From the NCBI GenBank assembly GCA_900541965.1, contig UQLN01000085.1:1-12772 (forward strand): a DNA stretch of 12,772 nucleotides, in the 5' to 3' direction. This document shows positions 1-6,549 of this stretch, piece after piece (the stretch's first letter is position 1; every line of letters starts with the position of its first letter). This DNA is from an uncultured Parabacteroides sp. GTDB lineage: Bacteria; Bacteroidota; Bacteroidia; Bacteroidales; Tannerellaceae. The notes beneath the pieces were generated by a model that worked only from the letters and a program-made list of their open reading frames with translations, did not search any database and was not told where the DNA came from. The position numbers were made by a program, and so were the translations under genes.

Positions 1-114
1 ATACACCCAATATTTGGAATAGCAAAAGATATTCAGAAAGATTTAGATTTACTATGTATTCCAAATTGTGTGTGATTATCAGTAATTTGCAATTTTATGA
101 TATTTCTTGAATGT

Positions 115-139
115 ATAGGTTCGAGAGCCTGTCTCTCCG
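115..139 (+). other. Possible 3' remnant of a tRNA-Ser gene (candidate attachment-site scar)
   Basis: The stretch reads GG-TTCGAGA-GCCTG-TCTCTCC-G. That is the spacing of a tRNA 3' end: a 7-nt T-loop beginning TTCGA, 5 nt of T-stem, a 7-nt acceptor strand and a G discriminator. A TCTCTCC acceptor strand with G at position 73 is typical of bacterial tRNA-Ser. The upstream half does not pair: the 5 nt before the loop (ATAGG) match GCCTG at only one position, and no D-arm, anticodon arm or GGAGAGA acceptor strand is visible in bases 1-114. It is therefore not an intact tRNA gene. A strong terminator starts 16 bp further on, as expected downstream of a tRNA gene. Tyrosine recombinases often integrate into tRNA 3' ends and leave such a fragment at the far end of the element; that reading is inference. 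Confidence 0.4.
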
Positions 140-154
140 CTTGGAAAGCCGGAC

Positions 155-189
155 AAAAACCTACAAATCAGTGATTTGTAGGTTTTTTT
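155..189 (+). terminator. Rho-independent terminator, perfect 16-bp palindrome
   Basis: The arms at 155-170 and 172-187 are exact reverse complements around a single base, so the folded hairpin would open a few pairs to form its loop. The right arm runs into seven T residues (183-189), which terminates plus-strand transcripts. The left arm begins with five A residues, so it could also work on the minus strand. It lies just after the tRNA-Ser-like remnant and was probably that gene's terminator. Confidence 0.8.
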
Positions 190-275
190 ATTGCAAAAGT
201 CTATCTTCCGAGACACGAAGGATGAATCCATATACTCCCCGGTATAATCCATTTTCCCATCAAAAATGAGGCATA

Positions 276-318
276 AACAAAAACAGCACTTCACAGATCA
301 AACTGTAAAATGCTGTTT
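276..318 (-). terminator. Rho-independent terminator of the tRNA-Lys pair
   Basis: Arms at 281-296 and 303-318 pair over 16 positions (two of them G-U) around a 6-nt loop. Read on the minus strand, the stem is followed by a T-rich tail (complement of 276-283). It lies 20 bp beyond the 3' end of the last tRNA-Lys gene, in the right orientation to end that transcript. Confidence 0.8.
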
Positions 319-337
319 ATTAACTTGTTACTTTAAG

Positions 338-410
338 TGACCTGGGAGGGGCTCGAACCCTCGACCCAATGATTAAGAGTCATTTGCTCTACCAACTGAG
401 CTACCAAGTC
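338..410 (-). tRNA. tRNA-Lys(CUU), copy distal to the promoter
   Basis: This 73-nt cloverleaf has acceptor strands GACTTGG/CCAGGTC with discriminator A, D-arm AGCTC...GAGC, anticodon stem AATGA/TCATT with loop CTCTTAA (anticodon CTT, lysine AAG codons), and T-arm GAGGG-TTCGAGC-CCCTC. No CCA is encoded, so the 3' CCA must be added after transcription. It differs from the neighbouring copy at one base in the D-loop (TTGGT here, CTGGT there). It lies 21 bp downstream of that copy and has no promoter of its own, so the two are probably processed from one transcript ending at the 276-318 terminator. Confidence 0.97.
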
Positions 411-431
411 ATCATGTATATTTCTTTTGAG

Positions 432-504
432 TGACCTGGGAGGGGCTCGAACCCTCGACCCAATGATTAAGAGTCATTTGCTCTACCAGCTGAGCTACCA
501 AGTC
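432..504 (-). tRNA. tRNA-Lys(CUU), copy proximal to the promoter
   Basis: This is a second 73-nt tRNA-Lys with anticodon CTT, identical to its neighbour except for one D-loop base (C where the other has T). All arms pair as expected and the 3' CCA is not encoded. A near-consensus Bacteroidetes promoter lies about 34 bp upstream of the mature 5' end (538-568). The tandem arrangement indicates a recent duplication or gene conversion that keeps the copies alike. Confidence 0.97.
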
Positions 505-537
505 ATTCATGCAATCTTTGTTTCTCGATTGCGGGTG

Positions 538-568
538 CAAAGATAGAGGTTTAATTTTTCTTTGCAAA
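538..568 (-). promoter_or_regulatory. Bacteroidetes-type promoter of the tRNA-Lys pair
   Basis: On the minus strand, a TTTG -33 box (565-568) is followed after 19 bp by a TATCTTTG -7 box (538-545). Both match the consensus of the Bacteroidetes primary sigma factor (TTTG, 19-21 bp, TAnnTTTG). The following bases CACCCGC are shared with the rpsP promoter in this window and nearly with the tRNA-Arg promoter. Confidence 0.85.
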
Positions 569-596
569 CTTTTCAGAGCTTTTTTTGCCCGGAAAA

Positions 597-1400
597 TTAT
601 TCGAATTCATAAATATCAGAAGGCGTAGTCCGCTTCAATGCTACTAAAGAGACATCCTTCCCTACCCGTATCCCTTCTTGGAACAGACGGATATCCACCG
701 TTTTATATGCTAATTCGGGATGATTATTATCGCGGCTTAAATGACACAACCAAATATCCTTTAATTTCGGGTCATAATGAGTAGCAAGGAACTCTGCTGC
801 CTCACGATTGCTCAAATGGCCGGTCGGACTTGCCACCCGCTCTTTCAGGAAAGCAGGATACGTTCCGAATTGAAGCATTTCCTCATCATAATTAGCTTCA
901 ATAATCAGATGGTTTGCCATGCTCATATATTTGCTTACGATGTCTGTTATATGACCGACATCCGTGGCAAAAGTAAATTTATGTTCGCCGTATTCTATCA
1001 GATACCCTACACTATCGGTACTGTCGTGAGGTACTTCAAATGCCGTAATACGGAAATCCCGGATAGTAAAAGGAACTTCCTTTTCTATAATCCTGCGGGA
1101 ACTGTTCAAAGTTTCTTCCACATAACGGCTCTTATCGATTCCACGGTGTACAGCTTCTGTTGTATATACAGGTATACAAAATTTCTCTCCTAAACAGCCT
1201 ACTGTTTTGATATGATCCGCATGATCGTGCGTAATCAGAACAGCTACAATTTTAGAGAAATCTATAGAATTATCCTTCAATACCTTTCTTATCGTACGGA
1301 TGCCTATACCGGCATCAACCAACACCCCATATTCAGGGGTACCCAGATAATAGCAGTTTCCACTGCTTCCACTTGCTAAACTTAAAAATGACAGTTTCAT
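597..1400 (-). CDS. Metallo-beta-lactamase-fold hydrolase, WalJ/YycJ-like
   Basis: This 267-residue cytosolic protein has no signal peptide. It carries the MBL-fold signature THDHADH at residues 57-63 (metal ligands H58, H60, D62, H63), followed by VPHD near 123-126, TDVGH near 146-150 and a late histidine in WLCHLSR near 220, in the expected order for a two-metal site. The N-terminal SLASGSSGN motif and the length match the YycJ/WalJ (VicX) subfamily, usually 260-270 residues. Family members are thought to be nucleases or phosphodiesterases, with a suggested DNA-repair role in Bacillus. Unlike in Firmicutes, no walRK two-component genes are next to it. It starts 30 bp after the asparaginase stop codon, so the two are probably co-transcribed. 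The ATG at 1398-1400 begins the conserved MKLSFLSLASGSSGN N-terminus. No clear terminator lies between its stop and the tRNA-Lys promoter. Confidence 0.9.
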   Translation of the reverse strand: MKLSFLSLASGSSGNCYYLGTPEYGVLVDAGIGIRTIRKVLKDNSIDFSKIVAVLITHDHADHIKTVGCLGEKFCIPVYTTEAVHRGIDKSRYVEETLNSSRRIIEKEVPFTIRDFRITAFEVPHDSTDSVGYLIEYGEHKFTFATDVGHITDIVSKYMSMANHLIIEANYDEEMLQFGTYPAFLKERVASPTGHLSNREAAEFLATHYDPKLKDIWLCHLSRDNNHPELAYKTVDIRLFQEGIRVGKDVSLVALKRTTPSDIYEFE

Positions 1401-1430
1401 TTTTCTTTAATCATTAACATCCGGCTTAAA

Positions 1431-2501
1431 TTATGGACGGAATGTATCAGGGATTGTCACCTCCCCGATAAGCGAACAGTTCATATGCTCTTTCACCTCA
1501 TCCGGTGTCAGGCCATGACCAAAAAGGAACATCAGTTTTGTAACCGCGCTTTCTGTTGTACTGTCAAAACCACTTATCACACCCGCTTCCAACAATTTAT
1601 GCCCTGTTTCATACCGGTGCATTTCCACACTTCCGGCACTACATTGGGTTACATTCACAATAACAATCCCACGGTCTACTGCTTCTTTCAGCATCTTTAG
1701 GAACCAATCGTAACACGGAGCATTACCACTTCCGAAGGTTTCCATCACAACGCCTTTCAGGTCCGGAATATTTAAAATACTCTCTACTACCTGCGGAGAA
1801 ATGCCGGGAAACAATTTTAGTACGGCAATATTCCGGTCCAGTAAATAATGGGGTTTCAATGGCTTCCGGGACACAGAATGATAAATCTGCTGCGTATCAT
1901 ACTTTATATAAATACCGGCATGAGCAAGCGCCGGATAATTATACGAACGGAAAGCATTGAAGTTGTCAGCATTAATCTTACTGGTACGGTTTCCTCTCAG
2001 CAGGTCATTTTCAAAAAAGATACAAACTTCCGGAACAATAGGGATACCATTTTCTTTTGCAGCAGCTATCTCTATTGCTGTAATCAGATTTTCCTTACCA
2101 TCCGTCCTCAACATGCCTATAGGCAATTGCGAACCGGTAAAGATGACCGGCTTACTTAGGTTTTCAAGCATGAAACTCAGAGCTGAAGCAGTAAACGACA
2201 TTGTATCCGTACCATGCAGCACTACAAATCCATCATACGACTGGTAGTTATCCGCTATGATCTTTACAATCTTCATCCACGATTCCGGTCCCATTTCAGA
2301 AGAATCCATAGCCGGGTCGAACTGAATAGTAGATACAGCATATCCCAGTTTTTTTAATTCCGGCATATTATCCTTAAGATGTTGGAAATTAAAAGATTCA
2401 AGGACGCCAGTCTCCGGATTTTCAATCATACCGATAGTTCCCCCTGTATAAATAAGCAGGATAGAAGCTTTCTCACACTGAGTATTCATATTTATCGCCA
2501 T
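1431..2501 (-). CDS. ansA: Type I (cytosolic) L-asparaginase
   Basis: The enzyme hydrolyses L-asparagine to aspartate and ammonia. The 356-residue protein has both active-site signatures: YTGGTIGM at 18-25, with T22 equivalent to the nucleophilic Thr, and HGTDTM at 96-101, with the T98/D99 pair. K175 in RTSK aligns with the catalytic Lys of the E. coli enzymes. No signal peptide is present, which favours the cytosolic type I form; length is normal for the family (330-360). It lies 21 bp downstream of the TRIC-type gene and 30 bp upstream of the MBL-fold gene, all on the minus strand, so the three may form an operon. It also has its own promoter at 2509-2541, placing the predicted transcript start within a few bases of the ATG at 2499-2501. 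A second in-frame ATG 12 bp downstream (M5) is an alternative start. Confidence 0.94.
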   Translation of the reverse strand: MAINMNTQCEKASILLIYTGGTIGMIENPETGVLESFNFQHLKDNMPELKKLGYAVSTIQFDPAMDSSEMGPESWMKIVKIIADNYQSYDGFVVLHGTDTMSFTASALSFMLENLSKPVIFTGSQLPIGMLRTDGKENLITAIEIAAAKENGIPIVPEVCIFFENDLLRGNRTSKINADNFNAFRSYNYPALAHAGIYIKYDTQQIYHSVSRKPLKPHYLLDRNIAVLKLFPGISPQVVESILNIPDLKGVVMETFGSGNAPCYDWFLKMLKEAVDRGIVIVNVTQCSAGSVEMHRYETGHKLLEAGVISGFDSTTESAVTKLMFLFGHGLTPDEVKEHMNCSLIGEVTIPDTFRP

Positions 2502-2508
2502 ATAACTG

Positions 2509-2541
2509 CAAAGGTAATAATTTTATTCTTCTCCTTTCAAC
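2509..2541 (-). promoter_or_regulatory. Internal promoter of the asparaginase gene
   Basis: On the minus strand, GTTG (2538-2541) is followed after 21 bp by TACCTTTG (2509-2516), an exact match to the TAnnTTTG -7 consensus. The -33 box lies inside the last codons of the upstream TRIC-type gene. With the usual distance from -7 box to start site, the mRNA would begin at about 2502, next to the ATG at 2501. Confidence 0.6.
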
Positions 2542-3134
2542 ACTGGCACACTTATATGATATTTCACTGCAAGGATACGGGATATAAAAATACTTGCCGC
2601 CGAAATAAATTGAGTCAGCAAAGGACTCACTCCTATCGACAAACAAATACAATATACAATACCACCGAACACACATGCCAAAGCATAAATATCTTTTCTG
2701 AATATAAGAGGCACTTCATTTATCAATATATCACGAATCATTCCCCCAAATGCACCCGTGATGGTTCCCATTACAATCGCCACCCACATAGGAAAACCGA
2801 ATGCAAGTGCCTTCTCTACTCCAACAACACCAAAAAGCCCTAAGCCAATCGCATCAAAAATAAAGAAGGTATTTTTCAGACTAATGACATATTTTCTAAA
2901 AATTATCACAAAAAGCAAAGCCAGAGCGGATATAACCAGATAGGAAGCCTGTTCCATCCAAAAAGGCGTAGCGTTTAATAAAATATCGCGGATCGTTCCT
3001 CCGCCAACGGCTGTTACAACTCCGACAACATAAGCTCCAAACCAGTCGAACTGTTTGGCGGAAGCAAGTCGGATACCACTAATTGCAAATGCGAATGTCC
3101 CTGTGTAATCGCAAAAGGTGATAAAATCTATCAT
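2523..3134 (-). CDS. TRIC-type cation channel / YadS (UPF0126) family membrane protein
   Basis: This 203-residue inner-membrane protein has about seven hydrophobic segments and is built from two homologous halves. Each half carries the family signature: GGGTIRDILLNATP near residues 44-57 and GGMIRDILINEVP near 128-140. Prokaryotic members of the family are structurally homologous to animal TRIC channels and form trimeric monovalent-cation (K+) channels; older annotations call them UPF0126 or YadS, and a glycine-transport role has been suggested for some members. The substrate here cannot be read from sequence. A TAATTTTG -7-like box lies at 3148-3155, 14 bp upstream of the ATG, without an obvious -33 box. 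It is the first gene of the presumed minus-strand cluster with asparaginase and the MBL-fold protein; a functional link between the three is not evident. Confidence 0.88.
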   Translation of the reverse strand: MIDFITFCDYTGTFAFAISGIRLASAKQFDWFGAYVVGVVTAVGGGTIRDILLNATPFWMEQASYLVISALALLFVIIFRKYVISLKNTFFIFDAIGLGLFGVVGVEKALAFGFPMWVAIVMGTITGAFGGMIRDILINEVPLIFRKDIYALACVFGGIVYCICLSIGVSPLLTQFISAASIFISRILAVKYHISVPVLKGEE

Positions 3135-3147
3135 TGTGTTTTTTCTG

Positions 3148-3155
3148 CAAAATTA
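3148..3155 (-). promoter_or_regulatory. Candidate -7 box for the TRIC-type gene
   Basis: TAATTTTG on the minus strand matches TAnnTTTG and lies 14 bp before the start codon. No TTG is found 19-21 bp upstream, so the promoter is weak, activator-dependent or not real. Confidence 0.4.
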
Positions 3156-3241
3156 ATAAAAAGCTCACTATATTCTGTATTTATATAGAAATGACCTGAG
3201 AATAATTTAAACCAAACAAATAAATTTTTGTTTATAATAAA

Positions 3242-3249
3242 TATGTTTG
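3242..3249 (+). promoter_or_regulatory. Candidate -7 box for the DUF3943 gene
   Basis: TATGTTTG matches TAnnTTTG 42 bp before the start codon. No -33 box is found at the standard distance; the nearest TTTTTG ends only 12 bp upstream. The 157-bp divergent intergenic region is very AT-rich. Confidence 0.4.
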
Positions 3250-3291
3250 TAGCCGATTATGCGTTGATGATTTTACCAAACAAACAGCAAA

Positions 3292-4770
3292 ATGAGAAAA
3301 ATAATATTTGGTACACTCTTGTATTTGCTCTATCCGTTGACAACCTGGAGCCAGGGATATTTCCCTCAAAGAGCGACCCGACAATATACCAGCGATAGCA
3401 TCAAAATAAATCCTCCCCGCCCATGGAAGGCGGCACTGGAGGTCTTTAGTTTGAATATGGGAGTTTGGGTTTTTGACCGTTATGTTGTAAATGAAGATTT
3501 TGCCCGTATAAACTGGGGTACTATTAAGAATAATTTTAAAACAGGTCCGGTTTGGGATACGGATAAATTCTCGACAAACCTGTTTGCCCACCCTTATCAC
3601 GGCTCACTTTATTTTAATGCTGCCCGTAGCAACGGGTTGAATTTCTGGCAATCCATACCTTATACTGCCGGAGGTAGCCTGATGTGGGAGTTCTTCATGG
3701 AGACGGAACCCCCTTCTATCAATGATATGCTTGCCACCACATTCGGAGGTATCGAGTTGGGAGAAATCACTTACCGCCTGTCGGATTTGTTCATCGACAA
3801 CCGTAGCCACGGAGCTGAACGGGTAGGACGTGAAATATTAGCAGGTATCATCTCTCCCATGCGAGGGATAAACCGTTTGATTTCCGGTGATGCCTGGAAA
3901 CACAGGACAAATAAAGGAAGGCATTTCCCCTCCGTACCGGTCAACTTCATTATTACTACCGGCCCTCGCTACCTATCCGAACTAAAACTGGATCAAAGCA
4001 AAGAAAGGGAAAGTTCCGTCAGTATGAATATCTCTTTCCATCTGGACTATGGAGACCCGTTTTATGATGAATTTTATTCACCATACGAATGGTTCCGTTT
4101 TCATATGGGCATAGACTTATTCTCATCACAGCCGCTTATCACCCAAGTAAATGCTATCGGCGCTTTATGGGGAAAAAGGGTTTGGGAAAAAGGTCCGCGA
4201 ACCCTGACTGCCGGTGTATTCCAACATTTCGACTATTACGATTCCGGACTCAAATCGCATACACCTTACCGCATATCGGAAGCAGCAGCAGCCGGTGGAG
4301 GTCTTATCTATTATAAGCGGGCAAACAATAAGGATGATAAAACCGACATCTTCGCCGAGTTTTACCTGAACGGAGTAGCTTTGGGGGCAAGTATCTCCGA
4401 TTATCTGAAATTAGGAGACCGGGATTATAATCTGGGAAGCGGTTTCAGCGGTAAATTATTGACAGGCGCCATCTACAACAAACGCCTGGCATTCCTCATC
4501 AACATGGAGAACTACCAGATATTTACCTGGAAAGGATACAATCCGGATAATTTCTGGGATCCGGAACAATTGAATGATACAAACATCCAGGGAAACATAG
4601 GCAATGCACGATTGACTATGTTTTCCGTAAGATTGGGATATTTGCTGAAGGACAAATTCAACATCTCCGTTTCGAACCGGTATTTCACCCGACGGACAGA
4701 ATATAAATACTATCCGACGGTGAACAGTTCCACTTATGATGTTATGCTGAGCTTAGGAATAAGGCTTTAA
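3292..4770 (+). CDS. DUF3943 domain protein, predicted outer-membrane beta-barrel
   Basis: This 492-residue protein has a signal peptide: MRK, a hydrophobic stretch to about residue 19, and likely cleavage near TWS-Q at residue 20. The best conserved part is DUF3943-like, about residues 90-165, and includes FAHPYHG (98-104), an aromatic FNAARS-type segment, GSLMWEFF and a GGIELGE motif. The second half (about 215-492) alternates polar and aromatic/hydrophobic residues with many Tyr, Phe and Gly, and the chain ends in a strand (VMLSLGIRL). This is the pattern of outer-membrane barrels. The molecular function of DUF3943 proteins is not established to my knowledge. The ATG at 3292 gives a clean signal peptide. 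Its stop codon overlaps that of the convergent ABC-F gene. The gene stands alone on its strand, so neighbours give no functional hint. Confidence 0.85.
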   Translation: MRKIIFGTLLYLLYPLTTWSQGYFPQRATRQYTSDSIKINPPRPWKAALEVFSLNMGVWVFDRYVVNEDFARINWGTIKNNFKTGPVWDTDKFSTNLFAHPYHGSLYFNAARSNGLNFWQSIPYTAGGSLMWEFFMETEPPSINDMLATTFGGIELGEITYRLSDLFIDNRSHGAERVGREILAGIISPMRGINRLISGDAWKHRTNKGRHFPSVPVNFIITTGPRYLSELKLDQSKERESSVSMNISFHLDYGDPFYDEFYSPYEWFRFHMGIDLFSSQPLITQVNAIGALWGKRVWEKGPRTLTAGVFQHFDYYDSGLKSHTPYRISEAAAAGGGLIYYKRANNKDDKTDIFAEFYLNGVALGASISDYLKLGDRDYNLGSGFSGKLLTGAIYNKRLAFLINMENYQIFTWKGYNPDNFWDPEQLNDTNIQGNIGNARLTMFSVRLGYLLKDKFNISVSNRYFTRRTEYKYYPTVNSSTYDVMLSLGIRL

Positions 4771-6404
4771 TTTTTCCTTTCCAGTTCGTTCAGATTCTCC
4801 ATCTTTTTACGCTGCATGAATTCGTAGATACCTTCCAAGTGTTCGGTTACTTTTTTGTGACCGAACTCATATACTTTGGATACAAGTCCATCCAGGAAAT
4901 CACGGTCATGAGATACGACAATCAACGTTCCGTCGAAATCAATCAACGCTTGCTTCAAAATATCCTTGGTTTTCATATCCAAATGGTTGGTAGGTTCATC
5001 GAGAATCAGCAGGTTAACCGGTTCCAGCAAGAGCTTAATCATAGCCAGACGAGTACGCTCGCCACCAGAAAGGACTTTCACTTTCTTTGTCGAGTTCTCG
5101 CCACCAAACATGAAAGCACCAAGCAGGTCCTTTATTTTATTACGGATATCCCCTTTTGCCACATCATCGATAGTCTGGAAGACAGTCAGGTTTTCATCCA
5201 GCAAGGATGCCTGGTTCTGAGCAAAATAACCAATCATCACATTATGACCAAGTGTAAGCGTTCCTTCATGCTCAATCTCTTTCATAATACATTTTACCAA
5301 TGTAGATTTACCTTCACCATTCTTCCCTACAAAAGCTATCTTATCTCCACGTTCTATAGTCAGGTTCGCATTTTTGAAAACGACATGGTCACCATAAGTC
5401 TTCCCTACATTTTCAATCATAACAGGATAAGAACCGGAACGCGGAGCCGGTGGAAATTTCAAACGCAAAGCAGAAGTATCTTCTTCATCCACCTCCAGTA
5501 TTTCCAGCTTCTCAAGCATTTTCACACGGCTCTGTACTTGCAGGGTCTTCGAATAAGTACCTTTGAAACGTTCGATAAACTCTTTTGTCTCAGCTATAAA
5601 TTTTTGCTGTTCGTCAAAAGCTTTTTGTTGTTGTTCGCGACGTTCCTTACGAAGTTGAAGGTAAGAACTGTAGTTTACCTTATAATCATAAATACGTCCC
5701 ATAGTTACTTCTATGGTACGGGTAGTAATATGATCTACGAAAGCACGGTCGTGACTGATTACAATCACAGCTTGTCCGTTATCAATCAGGAAATCTTCCA
5801 ACCATTGGATAGACTCGATGTCCAGATGGTTAGTCGGCTCGTCGAGTAACAAGACATCCGGTTTCTTCAGCAATAGCTTGGCCAACTCGATACGCATGCG
5901 CCATCCGCCACTAAACTCGCTGGTCTGGCGTGTAAAGTCTTCACGCGTAAATCCTAACCCCAGCAATGTTTTCTCTATATCCGCATCATAATTGATTTCT
6001 TCAATCGAGTAGAATTTCTCGCTCAATGTAGAGACACGTTCTATCAATTCATAATAACTATCAGAATCATAATCCGTACGGGTTTCCAACTCTTTGTTGA
6101 TAGCGGCAATCTCCGCCTCCATCTCATGCAGATGGGCGAATGCCTGGGCTGTTTCTTCAAAAACCGTCCTGCCGTCTTCTGTCATTAAATGCTGGGGCAG
6201 ATAGGCTATAACCGTATCTTTCGGTGCAGACACTTTGCCACGTGTCGGTTCACGTACTCCTGCCAATATCTTTAATAATGTAGATTTACCGGCTCCATTT
6301 TTCCCCATCAGGGCAATCCGGTCTTTTTCATTAATAACAAACGATACATCCGAGAAAAGAGCAGCCCCACCAAATTCAACAGTTAATCCGTCTACTGAAA
6401 TCAT
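4767..6404 (-). CDS. ABC-F family ATPase (ribosome-associated, no membrane domain)
   Basis: The 545-residue protein has two ABC ATPase domains in tandem and no transmembrane segment. The first has Walker A GKNGAGKST (about residues 34-42), signature SGGWRMR and Walker B LLLDEPTNHLD. After a charged interdomain linker rich in Lys, Glu and Gln (the P-site tRNA-interaction motif region) comes the second, with GKNGEGKST, LSGGERTR and LLILDEPTNHLD. Both catalytic glutamates and switch histidines (VISHDR, VVSHDR) are present. ABC-F proteins bind the ribosomal E site and relieve stalled or stressed translation; some protect against antibiotics, but this one looks like a housekeeping member. It lacks the long C-terminal coiled coil of Uup. 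I chose the ATG at 6402-6404 (MISVDGL). An in-frame GTG at 6432-6434 lies on the edge of a TACCTTTG -7 box (6434-6441) and so precedes the likely transcript start. Confidence 0.95.
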   Translation of the reverse strand: MISVDGLTVEFGGAALFSDVSFVINEKDRIALMGKNGAGKSTLLKILAGVREPTRGKVSAPKDTVIAYLPQHLMTEDGRTVFEETAQAFAHLHEMEAEIAAINKELETRTDYDSDSYYELIERVSTLSEKFYSIEEINYDADIEKTLLGLGFTREDFTRQTSEFSGGWRMRIELAKLLLKKPDVLLLDEPTNHLDIESIQWLEDFLIDNGQAVIVISHDRAFVDHITTRTIEVTMGRIYDYKVNYSSYLQLRKERREQQQKAFDEQQKFIAETKEFIERFKGTYSKTLQVQSRVKMLEKLEILEVDEEDTSALRLKFPPAPRSGSYPVMIENVGKTYGDHVVFKNANLTIERGDKIAFVGKNGEGKSTLVKCIMKEIEHEGTLTLGHNVMIGYFAQNQASLLDENLTVFQTIDDVAKGDIRNKIKDLLGAFMFGGENSTKKVKVLSGGERTRLAMIKLLLEPVNLLILDEPTNHLDMKTKDILKQALIDFDGTLIVVSHDRDFLDGLVSKVYEFGHKKVTEHLEGIYEFMQRKKMENLNELERKN

Positions 6405-6433
6405 ATGTATTATAACTTTATTAATTGAAGGCA

Positions 6434-6441
6434 CAAAGGTA
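6434..6441 (-). promoter_or_regulatory. -7 box of the ABC-F gene
   Basis: TACCTTTG on the minus strand is a full match to TAnnTTTG and lies 29 bp upstream of the chosen ATG. No TTG is seen at the -33 position; a TTTT is the nearest resemblance. This box rules out the upstream in-frame GTG as the start codon. Confidence 0.6.
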
Positions 6442-6479
6442 GGGAATTTTCCCTGACTGAAAATTCAGGCGGGGAAATA

Positions 6480-6510
6480 TTTGTTTTATATACAAAAAGC
6501 CCTATCTTTG
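6480..6510 (+). promoter_or_regulatory. Bacteroidetes-type promoter of rpsP
   Basis: A TTTG -33 box (6480-6483), a 19-bp spacer and a TATCTTTG -7 box (6503-6510) fit the primary sigma-factor consensus exactly. The next bases, CACCCGC, are identical to those after the tRNA-Lys -7 box. The presumed leader before rpsP is about 33 nt. Confidence 0.85.
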
Positions 6511-6549
6511 CACCCGCTAATACAAACAGCTTAAATTAATTATTCAAAC

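Noticed and set aside
1..75. Open frame on the plus strand from the window edge to a TGA at 73-75 (24 codons)
   Set aside because: It could be the end of a gene lying mostly outside the window, but 24 open codons are expected by chance about one time in three, and I recognise no motif in the peptide.
79..294. 71-codon minus-strand open frame
   Set aside because: It runs through the palindromic terminator at 155-189 and the tRNA-Ser-like fragment, and the peptide is Cys/Lys-rich without family features.
4841..4866. Hairpin GTTCGGTTA/TGACCGAAC as terminator of the DUF3943 gene
   Set aside because: It lies within ABC-F codons and has no T-run after it on the plus strand; kept only as a possible pause site.
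4839..5849. 336-codon open frame on the plus strand, opposite the ABC-F gene
   Set aside because: It is antisense to a well-conserved gene. The translation is rich in Phe, His, Ile and Arg, typical of the mirror of a coding strand, and no domain is recognisable.
6440..6480. Inverted repeat around the divergent ABC-F/rpsP region (TTTTCCCTGA and TCAGGCGGGGAAA)
   Set aside because: The arms pair imperfectly and lie in the space between two promoters; not strong enough to call an operator.
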